Program-made: the position numbers and the translations under genes
The notes under the pieces: generated by a model
Database searches by the model: none
What the model was told of the DNA's origin: nothing
Seen by the model: only the letters and a program-made list of their open reading frames with translations
Source: Planctomycetota bacterium
GTDB taxonomy: Bacteria > Planctomycetota > B15-G4
NCBI GenBank assembly: GCA_003644265.1
Contig: QNBX01000103.1
Span: 1-16,484 of the forward strand
Direction of reading: 5' to 3'
Length of the DNA stretch: 16,484 nt
In this document: positions 1-7,764 of the stretch, piece by piece
How positions within the stretch are numbered: the first letter of the stretch is position 1
Layout: each line of letters starts with the position of its first letter

Positions 1-23
1 CCGGTGATCGACTCCGACTCCAG

Positions 24-779
24 CTACCTCGAAAGCCCGGAACGTTGGAGCACGACGAGCATGCGCAGGGCCATCCAGCCGCCAAGACCAGACCCGGCGA
101 TACCGTCTTCAAGCCATTGCAACGGCCGCACGAGCGGGGTCGGGAGAACACCTCGATACGTGAAACCGCCCGTCAGAAGGTATGACGGCCCGGTGAGCGC
201 GGTGTTCTCGAGCAGATCGAGCCCCGGCCCGAGCGCCTTCCAGCCCTCGCGCCCGCGACCGAACAACAGGGTCGGGATGCCACCGTTGGCGAACAGCGCG
301 TTGTCCTCGACCGGCCGCGTGATGTCGTACGAGAGGTCGACATCCTCATGGTGCAACACGCCATACACGAAACGACCGAGCAAAGAGATCGAAGGCTCGA
401 GCAGCACGACCCGCCCGCCCGGTGCCAGCACGCGGCGACACTCGGCCAGCGCCTTGAGCGGCGCGGCGATGTGATGGATCACGTCCATGATCACGACGTT
501 GCCGAGGACGCCGTCCGCAAAGGGCAGTCGCTTGCCGTCGGCGACCAGATCGCACCAGGGCGTGTCGACGTTGTCGGAACGGATCACGCTGCCCACGTGC
601 CGACCGAGTTCACCGCATCCGCAGCCGAGCTCCAAGGTGGGACCGACGTCGGACAGCCGCGAGCCGATGAGCTCGAACCAGCGCTGATAGAGCGCTCGCA
701 GGGCCGGCTTTCGTCGCCACGAAGCCGCCTGCTGCTCGAGTTCGGCTCGGTAGGCGTCTGGGCTGACGGTGGTGGACAT
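24..779 (-). CDS. Class I SAM-dependent methyltransferase
   Basis: A 251-residue cytoplasmic protein, probably transferring a methyl group from S-adenosylmethionine to a small or glycan-linked substrate. The SAM-binding motif I is visible at about residues 49-61 (LELGCGCGELGRH). An acidic and hydrophobic stretch with VIMDVIHHIAAP follows, where motif II and the post-motif of Methyltransf_11-type enzymes lie, then the LAPGGRVVLLEP strand typical of this fold. No signal peptide or convincing membrane helix is seen. The ATG at 779-777 is the first good start; the stop is TAG at 26-24. It is divergent from the FkbM-type methyltransferase, with about 64 bp between the chosen starts. The substrate cannot be told from sequence. 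The neighbouring glycosyltransferases make a sugar or lipid-linked sugar plausible, but that is inference from context. Confidence 0.85.
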   Translation of the reverse strand: MSTTVSPDAYRAELEQQAASWRRKPALRALYQRWFELIGSRLSDVGPTLELGCGCGELGRHVGSVIRSDNVDTPWCDLVADGKRLPFADGVLGNVVIMDVIHHIAAPLKALAECRRVLAPGGRVVLLEPSISLLGRFVYGVLHHEDVDLSYDITRPVEDNALFANGGIPTLLFGRGREGWKALGPGLDLLENTALTGPSYLLTGGFTYRGVLPTPLVRPLQWLEDGIAGSGLGGWMALRMLVVLQRSGLSR

Positions 780-843
780 GGAGGTTGTGCAGCTGGGATG
801 CGAAATGTATCAAAGGCCCTCTCGCCCTCGCAACGGACCCGCG

Positions 844-1686
844 ATGCTCAACACACTCCAGCGCGTCGCCCTCGCACGCTTTCTCTCCCGCGGACTCATT
901 GGCGTGCGTCGGGTGGTCGGCGCGTCCGCGAGCGCGTGCGTGACGCGCGGCGGTGTGAAGTGGGAGCTCGACCTCGCCGAGGGAATCGACCTCTCGATCT
1001 ACCTGCTCGGCGCCTTCGAGCCGCGCACCGTGAGCACCTACAAACGCATCGTGAAGCCGGGCGACACCGTGCTCGACATCGGCGCGAACATCGGAGCGCA
1101 CACGCTCCCCCTCGCCCGCATCGTCGGTGAGGGCGGTCACATCCATGCCTTCGAGCCCACGGCCTTCGCGTTCGAAAAACTGATGGCCAACCTGGCCCGC
1201 AACCCCCAACTGGCCGGGTGCGTGCAGGCCAACCAGGCCATGCTCGTCGAGAGCGAAGACACGGACACCGAGCCCGAGATCTACAGCAGCTGGCCACTCT
1301 CTGACACCGAGGGGGTGCACGCACTGCATGCTGGACGCGCGAAGAGCACCGAGGGCGCGCGCGCGTTCACGCTGGATGCCTATGCCAGCAAGCACGCCAT
1401 CGATCGGGTCGACTTCGTGAAACTGGACGTGGACGGCCACGAGGGGACGGTGTTGGCCGGCGCGAACGAGGTACTCGACACTCACCGCCCGGTGGTACTC
1501 ATGGAGTTCGCACCGTACGTGTTCGACGAAGGAGGGTTCGACCGGATGGTCGCGCTGGTCGCAGACCGTGGCTATGCGTTCGAGGACGCGGGTTCGGGGC
1601 GGGCGCTACCGGCCGAGGGGCCAGCCCTGCGCAAGGCAATCCCGTTCGGTGCCTCATGGAACGTCATCGCACGGCCGCAGGGCTGA
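844..1686 (+). CDS. FkbM-family methyltransferase
   Basis: A SAM-dependent methyltransferase of the FkbM family, whose members O-methylate sugars or polyketides and are common in polysaccharide clusters. With the ATG at 844 it has 280 residues. The SAM-binding motif is at about residues 75-91 (DTVLDIGANIGAHTLPL), followed by the acidic HAFEPT strand at 101-106. The family's diagnostic second half, VDFVKLDVDGHE, is at 189-200, and VVLMEFAPYVF lies near the C-terminus. In-frame starts exist at GTG 769, ATG 778 and ATG 805. The first two overlap the divergent methyltransferase, so 844 is preferred because it precedes the first family-like residues; 805 remains possible. No strong Shine-Dalgarno sequence precedes 844. 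The gene is convergent with the GT-C glycosyltransferase gene, 119 bp away. The substrate is unknown; methylation of the glycan made by the neighbouring operon is a reasonable guess. Confidence 0.87.
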   Translation: MLNTLQRVALARFLSRGLIGVRRVVGASASACVTRGGVKWELDLAEGIDLSIYLLGAFEPRTVSTYKRIVKPGDTVLDIGANIGAHTLPLARIVGEGGHIHAFEPTAFAFEKLMANLARNPQLAGCVQANQAMLVESEDTDTEPEIYSSWPLSDTEGVHALHAGRAKSTEGARAFTLDAYASKHAIDRVDFVKLDVDGHEGTVLAGANEVLDTHRPVVLMEFAPYVFDEGGFDRMVALVADRGYAFEDAGSGRALPAEGPALRKAIPFGASWNVIARPQG

Positions 1687-1751
1687 CGCGAGTCGTCCTC
1701 CGGAAGGCGCGGGAGCTGCACGCGAGCTGAGCTGACGTGGAAGCACCTTGT

Positions 1752-1765
1752 CGCGAGCCGTCGCG
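1752..1765. terminator. Weak hairpin between convergent genes
   Basis: The 119-bp gap between the FkbM methyltransferase and the GT-C gene, which converge, contains a perfect 5-bp inverted repeat, CGCGA/TCGCG, around a 4-base loop. Two G-T pairs could extend it. There is no T-tract, so this would be at best a weak or factor-assisted terminator. In DNA of this base composition such a hairpin can arise by chance. Confidence 0.2.
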
Positions 1766-1805
1766 GTCGCAGGGCCTCGTCCAATCCAGCCCTGGTACGC
1801 GCCGC

Positions 1806-4800
1806 TCAGTGTTCCCATGCGCGCGCCGCGATCTCTTCGGCGTGGCCCTCCGCCAGCCGCGCTTCGAGTTCGTCCAGCGGCACGATCGTCACGTCGTCGT
1901 AGTACTCGCCGATCCAGCGCGCGACCTCGGCGTCGAGTTCTGGATCCGTGTGAAGCGAGCCGAAGGTGTAGCTCTCGGAGATGAAGCCCGTACCGGTGCC
2001 CTTGCCACGCGACGCTCCGTAGTAACCGACCCCTCCGCCGAGCAGGGACGCGTAGCGCCACCACTCCGGTTGCGCCGCGCCTCCCCTGACATCTGGGGGC
2101 AGCCCCTGCGCGAAGTCGTCGAATCCCAGTTGGCGCGTCGCGGGGTGACTCGGCCGAGGCACGCTCGCCGGCGGCATCAGCCCCGCCTCGGTCAGCGCCG
2201 CCTCGGTCAGATCGATGCCCCGCTCGCGCAGGTCAACGAACGCGCGCGCGCACCCGGCCGCATCAAGCCCAGGCGCGTACCAACCGTTGGCCACATCGAA
2301 GAGCACGAAGCCGCCGCGATCCGGCAGGTAGACCTCGACCAGGTAGCCTGATGCCCGCGCGAATGCGTCCCCCTCGCGACTCACTCCTGCCAGGTGTGCG
2401 ATGCGCGTCGGCAATCCGAGCACCCGGGACGCAACATGAGACAAGACGTTGGACTGATCGGACGGCAACATCGGTACGGGACCACGCTGGCGCATCCACG
2501 CATCGAGCAAGGCATCCTGGTCCCGGGTCTGCTCGAAGCGCTTCGATGTCACGACCGTGTTGGCCACGAAGAAGTCGAACACGCGCAGCAGGCTCTGAGA
2601 GGGAGACTCATCTCGGGACAGCACACACACCTTGGCGAACTGCCCGTCCGGCAGGGACAGGTAGTACTCGCCAGGCTGCTCGAACAGAAGTTCGCGTCCG
2701 TCGATGAGGGGTGGTGACGGATTGACCACGGGCCGATCTGCGTCGAACGTCGGCTCGAAGGTCGTCAAGCCGACCGAGAGTGAGCCGGCCGCTCCCCATC
2801 GAATCCGATCCCCTACGAACAGCACGGGAGGCGCGCTTGTTCCGGGTGAGCCATCCTGACCCAGCCAGAGCTGGAACACAGCGGGTCGTTCCACCGTCCC
2901 GAGAAGCTTGCGGTCGTTGCCCCTCCTCAGGCTGGCACCGCGTAGATCGGCCGAGTGCAGCACCGCGTCAGCCTCGTTGGGTTGGACCAGCAAGGGGGGA
3001 TCCCCCGGGCGAACGTAGCCGATCACCTCGAACCTGCGCTCCGAGCCTTCCACCACCACCATGCCGACGAACACCCAGTCGTCGTCCCTGCCCACGTCCG
3101 CGAGGGTCACGCCCTCAAGCGGCATCGCATCCCGCTCGAGGGCCCGGATGTCTCCGGGTACGTATGACCAGTAGAGACCACTACCGACGGTGGGATCGAA
3201 GTCGTGCATGCTGAACCCGTAGCTCCTCGCCGTGAACGGCGGCGAGCGGTAGCGATTGCCCTCGAAAGGAGCCCAAACCCGGTCGTACCCGGAGCGGGGC
3301 CGCGAGACCGCGACCTGCAGAAACGGCTCGTAGGCGATGTAGACCGGTCCGCTGCCGTGCGAGAGTACGCGCTCGATCCACGGTTGCGCCTCGTCATGCG
3401 CCAAGAAGGACGGCTCCCAGGACTGAGCGGGCGTGCCTGCCTTGGCGGCGCCGCGCAGGGTGGCACACCCCGCTCCCAGGACCAGGCAGGCAAGGGCGGC
3501 CCACCCGGCCGTCTGCAAGCGACGACCCAGCGCGCCGAGGTCGACCGCCGAGGGGAACTGCGCGCGCAAGCTGACGCCGCCGCGCCCGCTCGCGCGTCTC
3601 GCGAACTCCCACAACAACCAGCCAGTGACCAGCACTTCCATCCAGAGCAGGGAGTAGAGGAATCGGTCCATGACAAGACAGGTCATGCCCATCTGAAGGA
3701 TTGACGACGCGAGCACGGCAGCGACCACCGCGACGGGGCTGGCGAGGAGCAGCGACACAAGGCTCGCCACAATCCAGCCGTGCAGCGCCCACCCGCCCGG
3801 CAGCCACCAGAGCGTGAGCCCGAGCCCCGCGTGGACGAGGCACATGCGCCCCGTGAGCACGCCCCGCCGCAGGTGGTCCATGCACGAGCAGGCGATGACG
3901 AGCAGCAAGGCCCAGCCTGCGTAGTGCATGCCGCTCACAGCGAGCTGCAGGTTCTTCCAGACGTTGGCCACGTAGAAGCCTGGATGGCGAGCGAGGTTCT
4001 CTTTCGCATCCTGCGTGTAGGAGCGGAAGCTCTCGCCGACGGTCATTCCTCGCTTGATAGATGGGATTCTTGAGGAATACCTGCCGTGCTCGGGGCTCGT
4101 CGCCGCGTACATCGCGACCGCCGAGTTGTCGGAGAGGGTCACGATGCCGTGCACAGCCTGCTGTCGGATCAGCCAGGGCGCGAACGTCAGCGCCGCGCCG
4201 AGCAAGACGACCACGGCCGCCCGGCTTGCGAGCCACCAGCGCCCCGGCGCTGAGCGTCCCACGGCGAACAGCGTCACAATGGGCACTGCTCCGAGAAACG
4301 GCAGGTTGAGAGGTCGGGCGAGGTTCGAGAGGGCCAGCACGGCACCGCCGGCAAACAACCACCACCACGCGACAGGCCGCTCGCTGCCTCGGGTCAGTCC
4401 ACCCACGCAGAGCCAGCAACCGAGGACTGTCAGGAAGCTCCCGAGCGGCTCGGACATCGTCGTCAGGGCGTACGCCCTGTCCGTCAGGTCCAGCGCCTGC
4501 ACGAGGCCGACGAGCACCGCCACGGGCAGAGGCGCGAGTCGTCGCGAGAGATCGAAGGCGAAGGCCACCGAGAGGGTGCTGAGCAGGACGCTCACGAGTT
4601 GCCCGACCAGCAACGAGGCACCGGTCAACGCGTAGATCGACCCCAGGAACATCCACCAGAATGGCCGTCGCGCATCCCAAGCCCTCCATGCCCCCGCGAG
4701 GCGCTCACCCCTACTGAACTCGGTGGCCATGACATCCCAGTTCTTGGCGTCGCTGTAGGGCGCACCCTTGATGAGCACGCCGCCGTAGTCGATCGCATCC

Positions 4801-4910
4801 GGTTGGGCCAGCGGCCAGAGGCGCAGGCCGAACGCCAGCAGGACCAGCGCGCCCAGGCAGGCCGCGTACACCAGCTTGCGACGGTCCCGTGGGTCGGACG
4901 GCGCGCTCAT
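1806..4910 (-). CDS. GT-C membrane glycosyltransferase fused to a degenerate transglutaminase-like domain
   Basis: A 1034-residue protein with two halves. Residues 1-490 look like a polytopic GT-C glycosyltransferase of the ArnT/PMT type, with about ten hydrophobic segments. The first external loop contains YSDAKNWD (D54, D59), where such enzymes carry their catalytic acidic residue. These enzymes transfer sugars from polyprenyl-phosphate donors outside the membrane. Residues from about 490 onward are soluble and probably periplasmic: a beta-rich stretch, then near 800-880 a transglutaminase-like core with LGLPTR, VEVYLPDRGGFVLFD and a helix before it. Aligning on LGLPTR puts Ser817 where the catalytic Cys should be and Gly855 where His should be; only D872 remains, so this domain is probably not an enzyme. 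The ATG at 4910 lies 7 bp after the stop of the MT-GT2 gene, making it the last gene of the operon. Acceptor and sugar are unknown. Confidence 0.82.
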   Translation of the reverse strand: MSAPSDPRDRRKLVYAACLGALVLLAFGLRLWPLAQPDAIDYGGVLIKGAPYSDAKNWDVMATEFSRGERLAGAWRAWDARRPFWWMFLGSIYALTGASLLVGQLVSVLLSTLSVAFAFDLSRRLAPLPVAVLVGLVQALDLTDRAYALTTMSEPLGSFLTVLGCWLCVGGLTRGSERPVAWWWLFAGGAVLALSNLARPLNLPFLGAVPIVTLFAVGRSAPGRWWLASRAAVVVLLGAALTFAPWLIRQQAVHGIVTLSDNSAVAMYAATSPEHGRYSSRIPSIKRGMTVGESFRSYTQDAKENLARHPGFYVANVWKNLQLAVSGMHYAGWALLLVIACSCMDHLRRGVLTGRMCLVHAGLGLTLWWLPGGWALHGWIVASLVSLLLASPVAVVAAVLASSILQMGMTCLVMDRFLYSLLWMEVLVTGWLLWEFARRASGRGGVSLRAQFPSAVDLGALGRRLQTAGWAALACLVLGAGCATLRGAAKAGTPAQSWEPSFLAHDEAQPWIERVLSHGSGPVYIAYEPFLQVAVSRPRSGYDRVWAPFEGNRYRSPPFTARSYGFSMHDFDPTVGSGLYWSYVPGDIRALERDAMPLEGVTLADVGRDDDWVFVGMVVVEGSERRFEVIGYVRPGDPPLLVQPNEADAVLHSADLRGASLRRGNDRKLLGTVERPAVFQLWLGQDGSPGTSAPPVLFVGDRIRWGAAGSLSVGLTTFEPTFDADRPVVNPSPPLIDGRELLFEQPGEYYLSLPDGQFAKVCVLSRDESPSQSLLRVFDFFVANTVVTSKRFEQTRDQDALLDAWMRQRGPVPMLPSDQSNVLSHVASRVLGLPTRIAHLAGVSREGDAFARASGYLVEVYLPDRGGFVLFDVANGWYAPGLDAAGCARAFVDLRERGIDLTEAALTEAGLMPPASVPRPSHPATRQLGFDDFAQGLPPDVRGGAAQPEWWRYASLLGGGVGYYGASRGKGTGTGFISESYTFGSLHTDPELDAEVARWIGEYYDDVTIVPLDELEARLAEGHAEEIAARAWEH

Positions 4911-4917
4911 CGCCTGC

Positions 4918-6423
4918 TCAGCGCATTCGCAGCTTGAACAGCGCCAACGCGCTCATACGCAACAGGATCAGCCCGTGCCTGAAACGACTGATGTTCGTGT
5001 CGCCGTAGGTGCGATCCCGGTAGCGCACCGGGAGGTCGAGGATACGCAGGCCGAGCTTGCTGGCGCCGAAGATCAGGTCGAAGTCGCCGAAGGGGTCGAA
5101 CTCGCCGAAGTAGTGACGGTTGGCGGCCAGCTTCTGGTAGTCGCTGCGCAACATGACCTTGGTACCGCAGAGCGTGTCCTTGATGGGCTGACCCAAGAGC
5201 CAGCTGAAGACATAGCTGAAGAACTTGTTGCCGAGCACGTTCAGGAAGCGCATGGCCCGGCCTTCCATCGGATAGACAAGGCGCGAGCCGTTGACGAACT
5301 CGGCGCTGCCCGCCGCGAGCACGTCGACGAATGCGGGCAGATCCTCGGGGCGCACCGTCATGTCGGCATCAAGGATCATGAGGATGTCGTTGCGGGCCGC
5401 GGCGAAGCCCATCCGCACCGCGTCACCCTTGCCCCTTCCCGCCTGCTGCATAATGCTGATGGGCAGCTCCGGGTGGGCCTCGCGCGCACGCTCGCAGGCA
5501 CCAACCGTGTCGTCACTTGAGCCACCCTCCACAAAGATGAGCTCGACGGGGCGCCCACCGAAGTCGGGCAGGCGCTCAACCAGCCTGGGGATGTTGCCCT
5601 CTTCGTTGCGGCAGGCGACAACCACGCTCACCGAAGCATCGTCTGGAAGCGCTTCGGGCAGGCGCGCAACGACCCAGTTGGTGAGGTTCAGCCAGCGAAA
5701 CGGAGCGAAAGGGGCCAGCCCGCGGTTCAGGGCCCCGCCAATGAACGGGACCTTGACCGGGCACAGGATGCGAGAGTCCTGGGCCGTGACCTCGAAGCCA
5801 CTGATCTCAAGCAGGTTCGTCAGGTCCTGCGCGGTGACCCAACTCAGCCCCGGAAACGCGTCGTGCCGACCGAGGCGCTGGGCCACACTGAAGATCGGCT
5901 CCCAGGCACGCGAGTGCAGGTTGAACACCAGACGCGTGCGCCGATGACAGACCTTCTTGAGGGCCTGCAGCGTCTCCTGGATGTCGAACAGTGTGCCGAC
6001 CATGTCCGACAAGATCACGTAGTCGAACGTGACGCCCTCAAAGTCGATGTCCTCGACGAAGCCCTGCATGAAGTGGAGGCCGGGAGTCGTGTGGCGGTCG
6101 CGTGCCCGACGGATCATCTCGGGGCTGCCGTCGACCCCCACGCCCTCGGACGGGTCGAGCCGGGCGAGCAGGTCGCCCATCCCGCAGCCGACCTCGAGAA
6201 CGCGGGATCCCTTAGGCACATAGAACGCAGCGTAGTAAGCCAGCTGATTCTCGTAGTGCTCGGCCCGGCGCTTGTCCTGACGCTCTGCGTGGGCGTCGAA
6301 GAACGAGCTGACCTCGCGACGATGAGCGTCACGATCCTCGCAGCGAGGCGGGGTGACCTGGGTCCGAGACGGACTCGCTACAGCTGCCGACGCAGCCCTG
6401 ACAGCCTGGGGGGGCGCGCTCAC
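4918..6423 (-). CDS. Bifunctional class I methyltransferase / family 2 glycosyltransferase
   Basis: A 501-residue fusion. The N-terminal half is a class I SAM methyltransferase with motif I at about residues 70-82 (VLEVGCGMGDLL) and the YVILSDMVGTL region. From about residue 258 a GT2 (GT-A fold) domain begins with SVSVVVACRNEEGNI, followed by FVEGGSSDDT, then the metal and nucleotide-binding motif DAD (D352-A-D354). The LCGTKVMLR and EFDPFGDFDL blocks resemble dolichol-phosphate-mannose synthase-like enzymes, which make polyprenyl-phosphate sugars. Such a product could feed the GT-C enzyme encoded 7 bp downstream. No large membrane domain is present. The reading frame extends upstream to 6513, but the GTG at 6423 overlaps the TGA of the fucose synthase gene (GTGA), which argues for translational coupling and this start. 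The methyl acceptor is not known. The fused architecture is a known bacterial annotation class. Confidence 0.88.
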   Translation of the reverse strand: MSAPPQAVRAASAAVASPSRTQVTPPRCEDRDAHRREVSSFFDAHAERQDKRRAEHYENQLAYYAAFYVPKGSRVLEVGCGMGDLLARLDPSEGVGVDGSPEMIRRARDRHTTPGLHFMQGFVEDIDFEGVTFDYVILSDMVGTLFDIQETLQALKKVCHRRTRLVFNLHSRAWEPIFSVAQRLGRHDAFPGLSWVTAQDLTNLLEISGFEVTAQDSRILCPVKVPFIGGALNRGLAPFAPFRWLNLTNWVVARLPEALPDDASVSVVVACRNEEGNIPRLVERLPDFGGRPVELIFVEGGSSDDTVGACERAREAHPELPISIMQQAGRGKGDAVRMGFAAARNDILMILDADMTVRPEDLPAFVDVLAAGSAEFVNGSRLVYPMEGRAMRFLNVLGNKFFSYVFSWLLGQPIKDTLCGTKVMLRSDYQKLAANRHYFGEFDPFGDFDLIFGASKLGLRILDLPVRYRDRTYGDTNISRFRHGLILLRMSALALFKLRMR

Positions 6424-7472
6424 GAACCGGCGCCCTCCATTTCGGCGCTGCGAGTCACCGGCGTCTTCACCACGGCGCGCTGATGCGGGTTCTCTTGATT
6501 CTCGACGAACCACCGATACGCAGAGGCCACGCCTTCACGCAGCTCGATCGCATGCTTCCAGCCGAGGCGGTGCAGCTTGCCGACATCGAGCAGCTTGCGC
6601 GGCGTCCCGTCGGGCTTGCTCGCGTCATAGACGATCTCGGCCTCGGGGTAGACGACATCGCGCACGAGTGAAGCCAGCTCACCGATGGCCAGGTCCTCAC
6701 CGGTCCCCACGTTGATCTGCTCGTTGTCCTCGTAGCGGTTCATGAGGAACAGGCAGGCGTCAGCCAGGTCGTCGACGTGCAGGAACTCGCGCTTCGGCCG
6801 CCCTGATCCCCAGACCGTGGCCGTCGCATCTCCGTTGAGTTTGGCCTCGTGGAACTTGCGGATGAGGGCCGGCAGCACGTGGCTGCTCGTCAGGTCAAAG
6901 TTGTCGTTCGGGCCGTAGAGATTAGTCGGCATGGCCGACACGAAGCGGCAGCCGTACTGCTTGCGGTACGCCTGGCAGAGTTGGATGCCCGCGATCTTCG
7001 CGATGGCATAGGCCGAGTTGGTCGGCTCGAGCGGCCCGGTCAGCAGGAAGTCCTCGCGGATCGGCTGGGGGCAGTCACGCGGGTAGATGCACGAGCTGCC
7101 GAGGTACAGCAGCTTCTTGGTGCCATTCCGGTAGGCCGCATGCACCGTCGTGGCGTGGATCATCATGTTGTCGTAGATGAACTCGGCCGGCCGGGTCGTG
7201 TTGGCCAGGATGCCCCCGACGGTGCCAGCGACTACGAAGGCGTACTCGGGTCGGTTCTGGGCGAACCACTTGTCCACGGAACCCTGCTCCCGCAGATCGA
7301 CCTGCTCGCGTCCCACCGTGAGGATGTTCGTGAACCCCTCAGCCTGCAGCCGACGCTTGATGGCGGAGCCGACGAGGCCACGGTGGCCGGCGACGTACAC
7401 GCGCGCATCGAGCGGGATCTCGTTGGTCCACGAGCCCACCTGCCTGATCGAGGAATCCGGCTGTTGAGTCAT
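6420..7472 (-). CDS. fcl: GDP-L-fucose synthase
   Basis: Converts GDP-4-keto-6-deoxy-mannose to GDP-L-fucose by epimerisation and NADPH-dependent reduction, supplying fucose for surface glycans. The 350-residue protein is an extended short-chain dehydrogenase. It has the Rossmann motif GHRGLVG at residues 29-35, the active-site serine in SSC at 126-128, and the catalytic Y155-x3-K159 (YAIAK). The family blocks MPTNLYGPNDNF and REFLHVDDLADA are present. Usual length is about 310-325 residues; the excess is an N-terminal extension of roughly 22 residues and a short C-terminal tail. The ATG at 7472 is preceded by GGAG about 8 bases upstream, supporting this start. It is the first gene of a minus-strand operon and overlaps the MT-GT2 gene by 4 bases. 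No GDP-mannose 4,6-dehydratase (gmd) is seen in the window, so the substrate must be made by a gene elsewhere. Confidence 0.94.
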   Translation of the reverse strand: MTQQPDSSIRQVGSWTNEIPLDARVYVAGHRGLVGSAIKRRLQAEGFTNILTVGREQVDLREQGSVDKWFAQNRPEYAFVVAGTVGGILANTTRPAEFIYDNMMIHATTVHAAYRNGTKKLLYLGSSCIYPRDCPQPIREDFLLTGPLEPTNSAYAIAKIAGIQLCQAYRKQYGCRFVSAMPTNLYGPNDNFDLTSSHVLPALIRKFHEAKLNGDATATVWGSGRPKREFLHVDDLADACLFLMNRYEDNEQINVGTGEDLAIGELASLVRDVVYPEAEIVYDASKPDGTPRKLLDVGKLHRLGWKHAIELREGVASAYRWFVENQENPHQRAVVKTPVTRSAEMEGAGS

Positions 7473-7764
7473 CGCTTCTCTCCGAGTAGCCCCACCGACT
7501 CATCCCAGAAGAAGAGGCTGCTGCCCTTCCGGCCGAGCCGAAATTTTGAGGCGGGCATTTTGCCAGGAAACGGGACCGGCTGCCACCCTCGGACCACGAG
7601 CTATTGCCAAGAATTGTGTACGGCAATCTGATCACGCGGCGACCTTGGTGCCGGCGGCGATTCAGCCCGCGAGTTCATATACTCCCGCTCTTGGCGCTGG
7701 GGCAGGAGCAACAGCCGTCGGTAGCCAAGCCCGCAGACACCGCGCAAGCCAGGAGCCCGTCAAG
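7473..7764. promoter_or_regulatory. Divergent intergenic region, probable promoters for both operons
   Basis: These 292 bases separate the start of the fucose/glycosyltransferase operon (minus) from the start of the lipoprotein/transglutaminase operon (plus), so promoters for both should lie here. The middle is visibly richer in A and T than its surroundings. It contains TTGCCA at 7560-7565 and 7604-7609, and inverted GGCAA at 7622-7626. A GGCA/TGCC mini-palindrome is at 7554-7564. A TATACT hexamer at 7678-7683, about 80 bases before the lipoprotein ATG, could be a -10 element, but no good -35 is seen at the usual spacing. A plus-strand reading frame open from 7546 shows no protein character before the lipoprotein start. 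Confidence 0.5.
7603..7627. repeat. Inverted repeat, possible operator
   Basis: Perfect 6-base arms ATTGCC (7603-7608) and GGCAAT (7622-7627) around a 13-base A/T-rich spacer. The centre-to-centre distance is 19 bases, somewhat under two helical turns, as could suit a dimeric regulator. It lies in the divergent region between two operons and shares the TTGCC core with another copy at 7560-7564. It may be chance; no regulator gene is next to it. Confidence 0.35.

Noticed and set aside
610..1485. A 291-codon minus-strand open frame
   Set aside because: It is antisense to the FkbM methyltransferase, which has unmistakable family motifs.
3394..4689. A 431-codon minus-strand open frame overlapping the GT-C gene
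   Set aside because: It is out of frame with the GT-C gene, Arg-rich and without recognisable motifs. The overlapping frame has clear membrane segments and domain signatures.
7546..7764. Upstream extension of the lipoprotein
   Set aside because: The ATG at 7765 has a good ribosome binding site and starts a lipoprotein leader. The extension would bury it.
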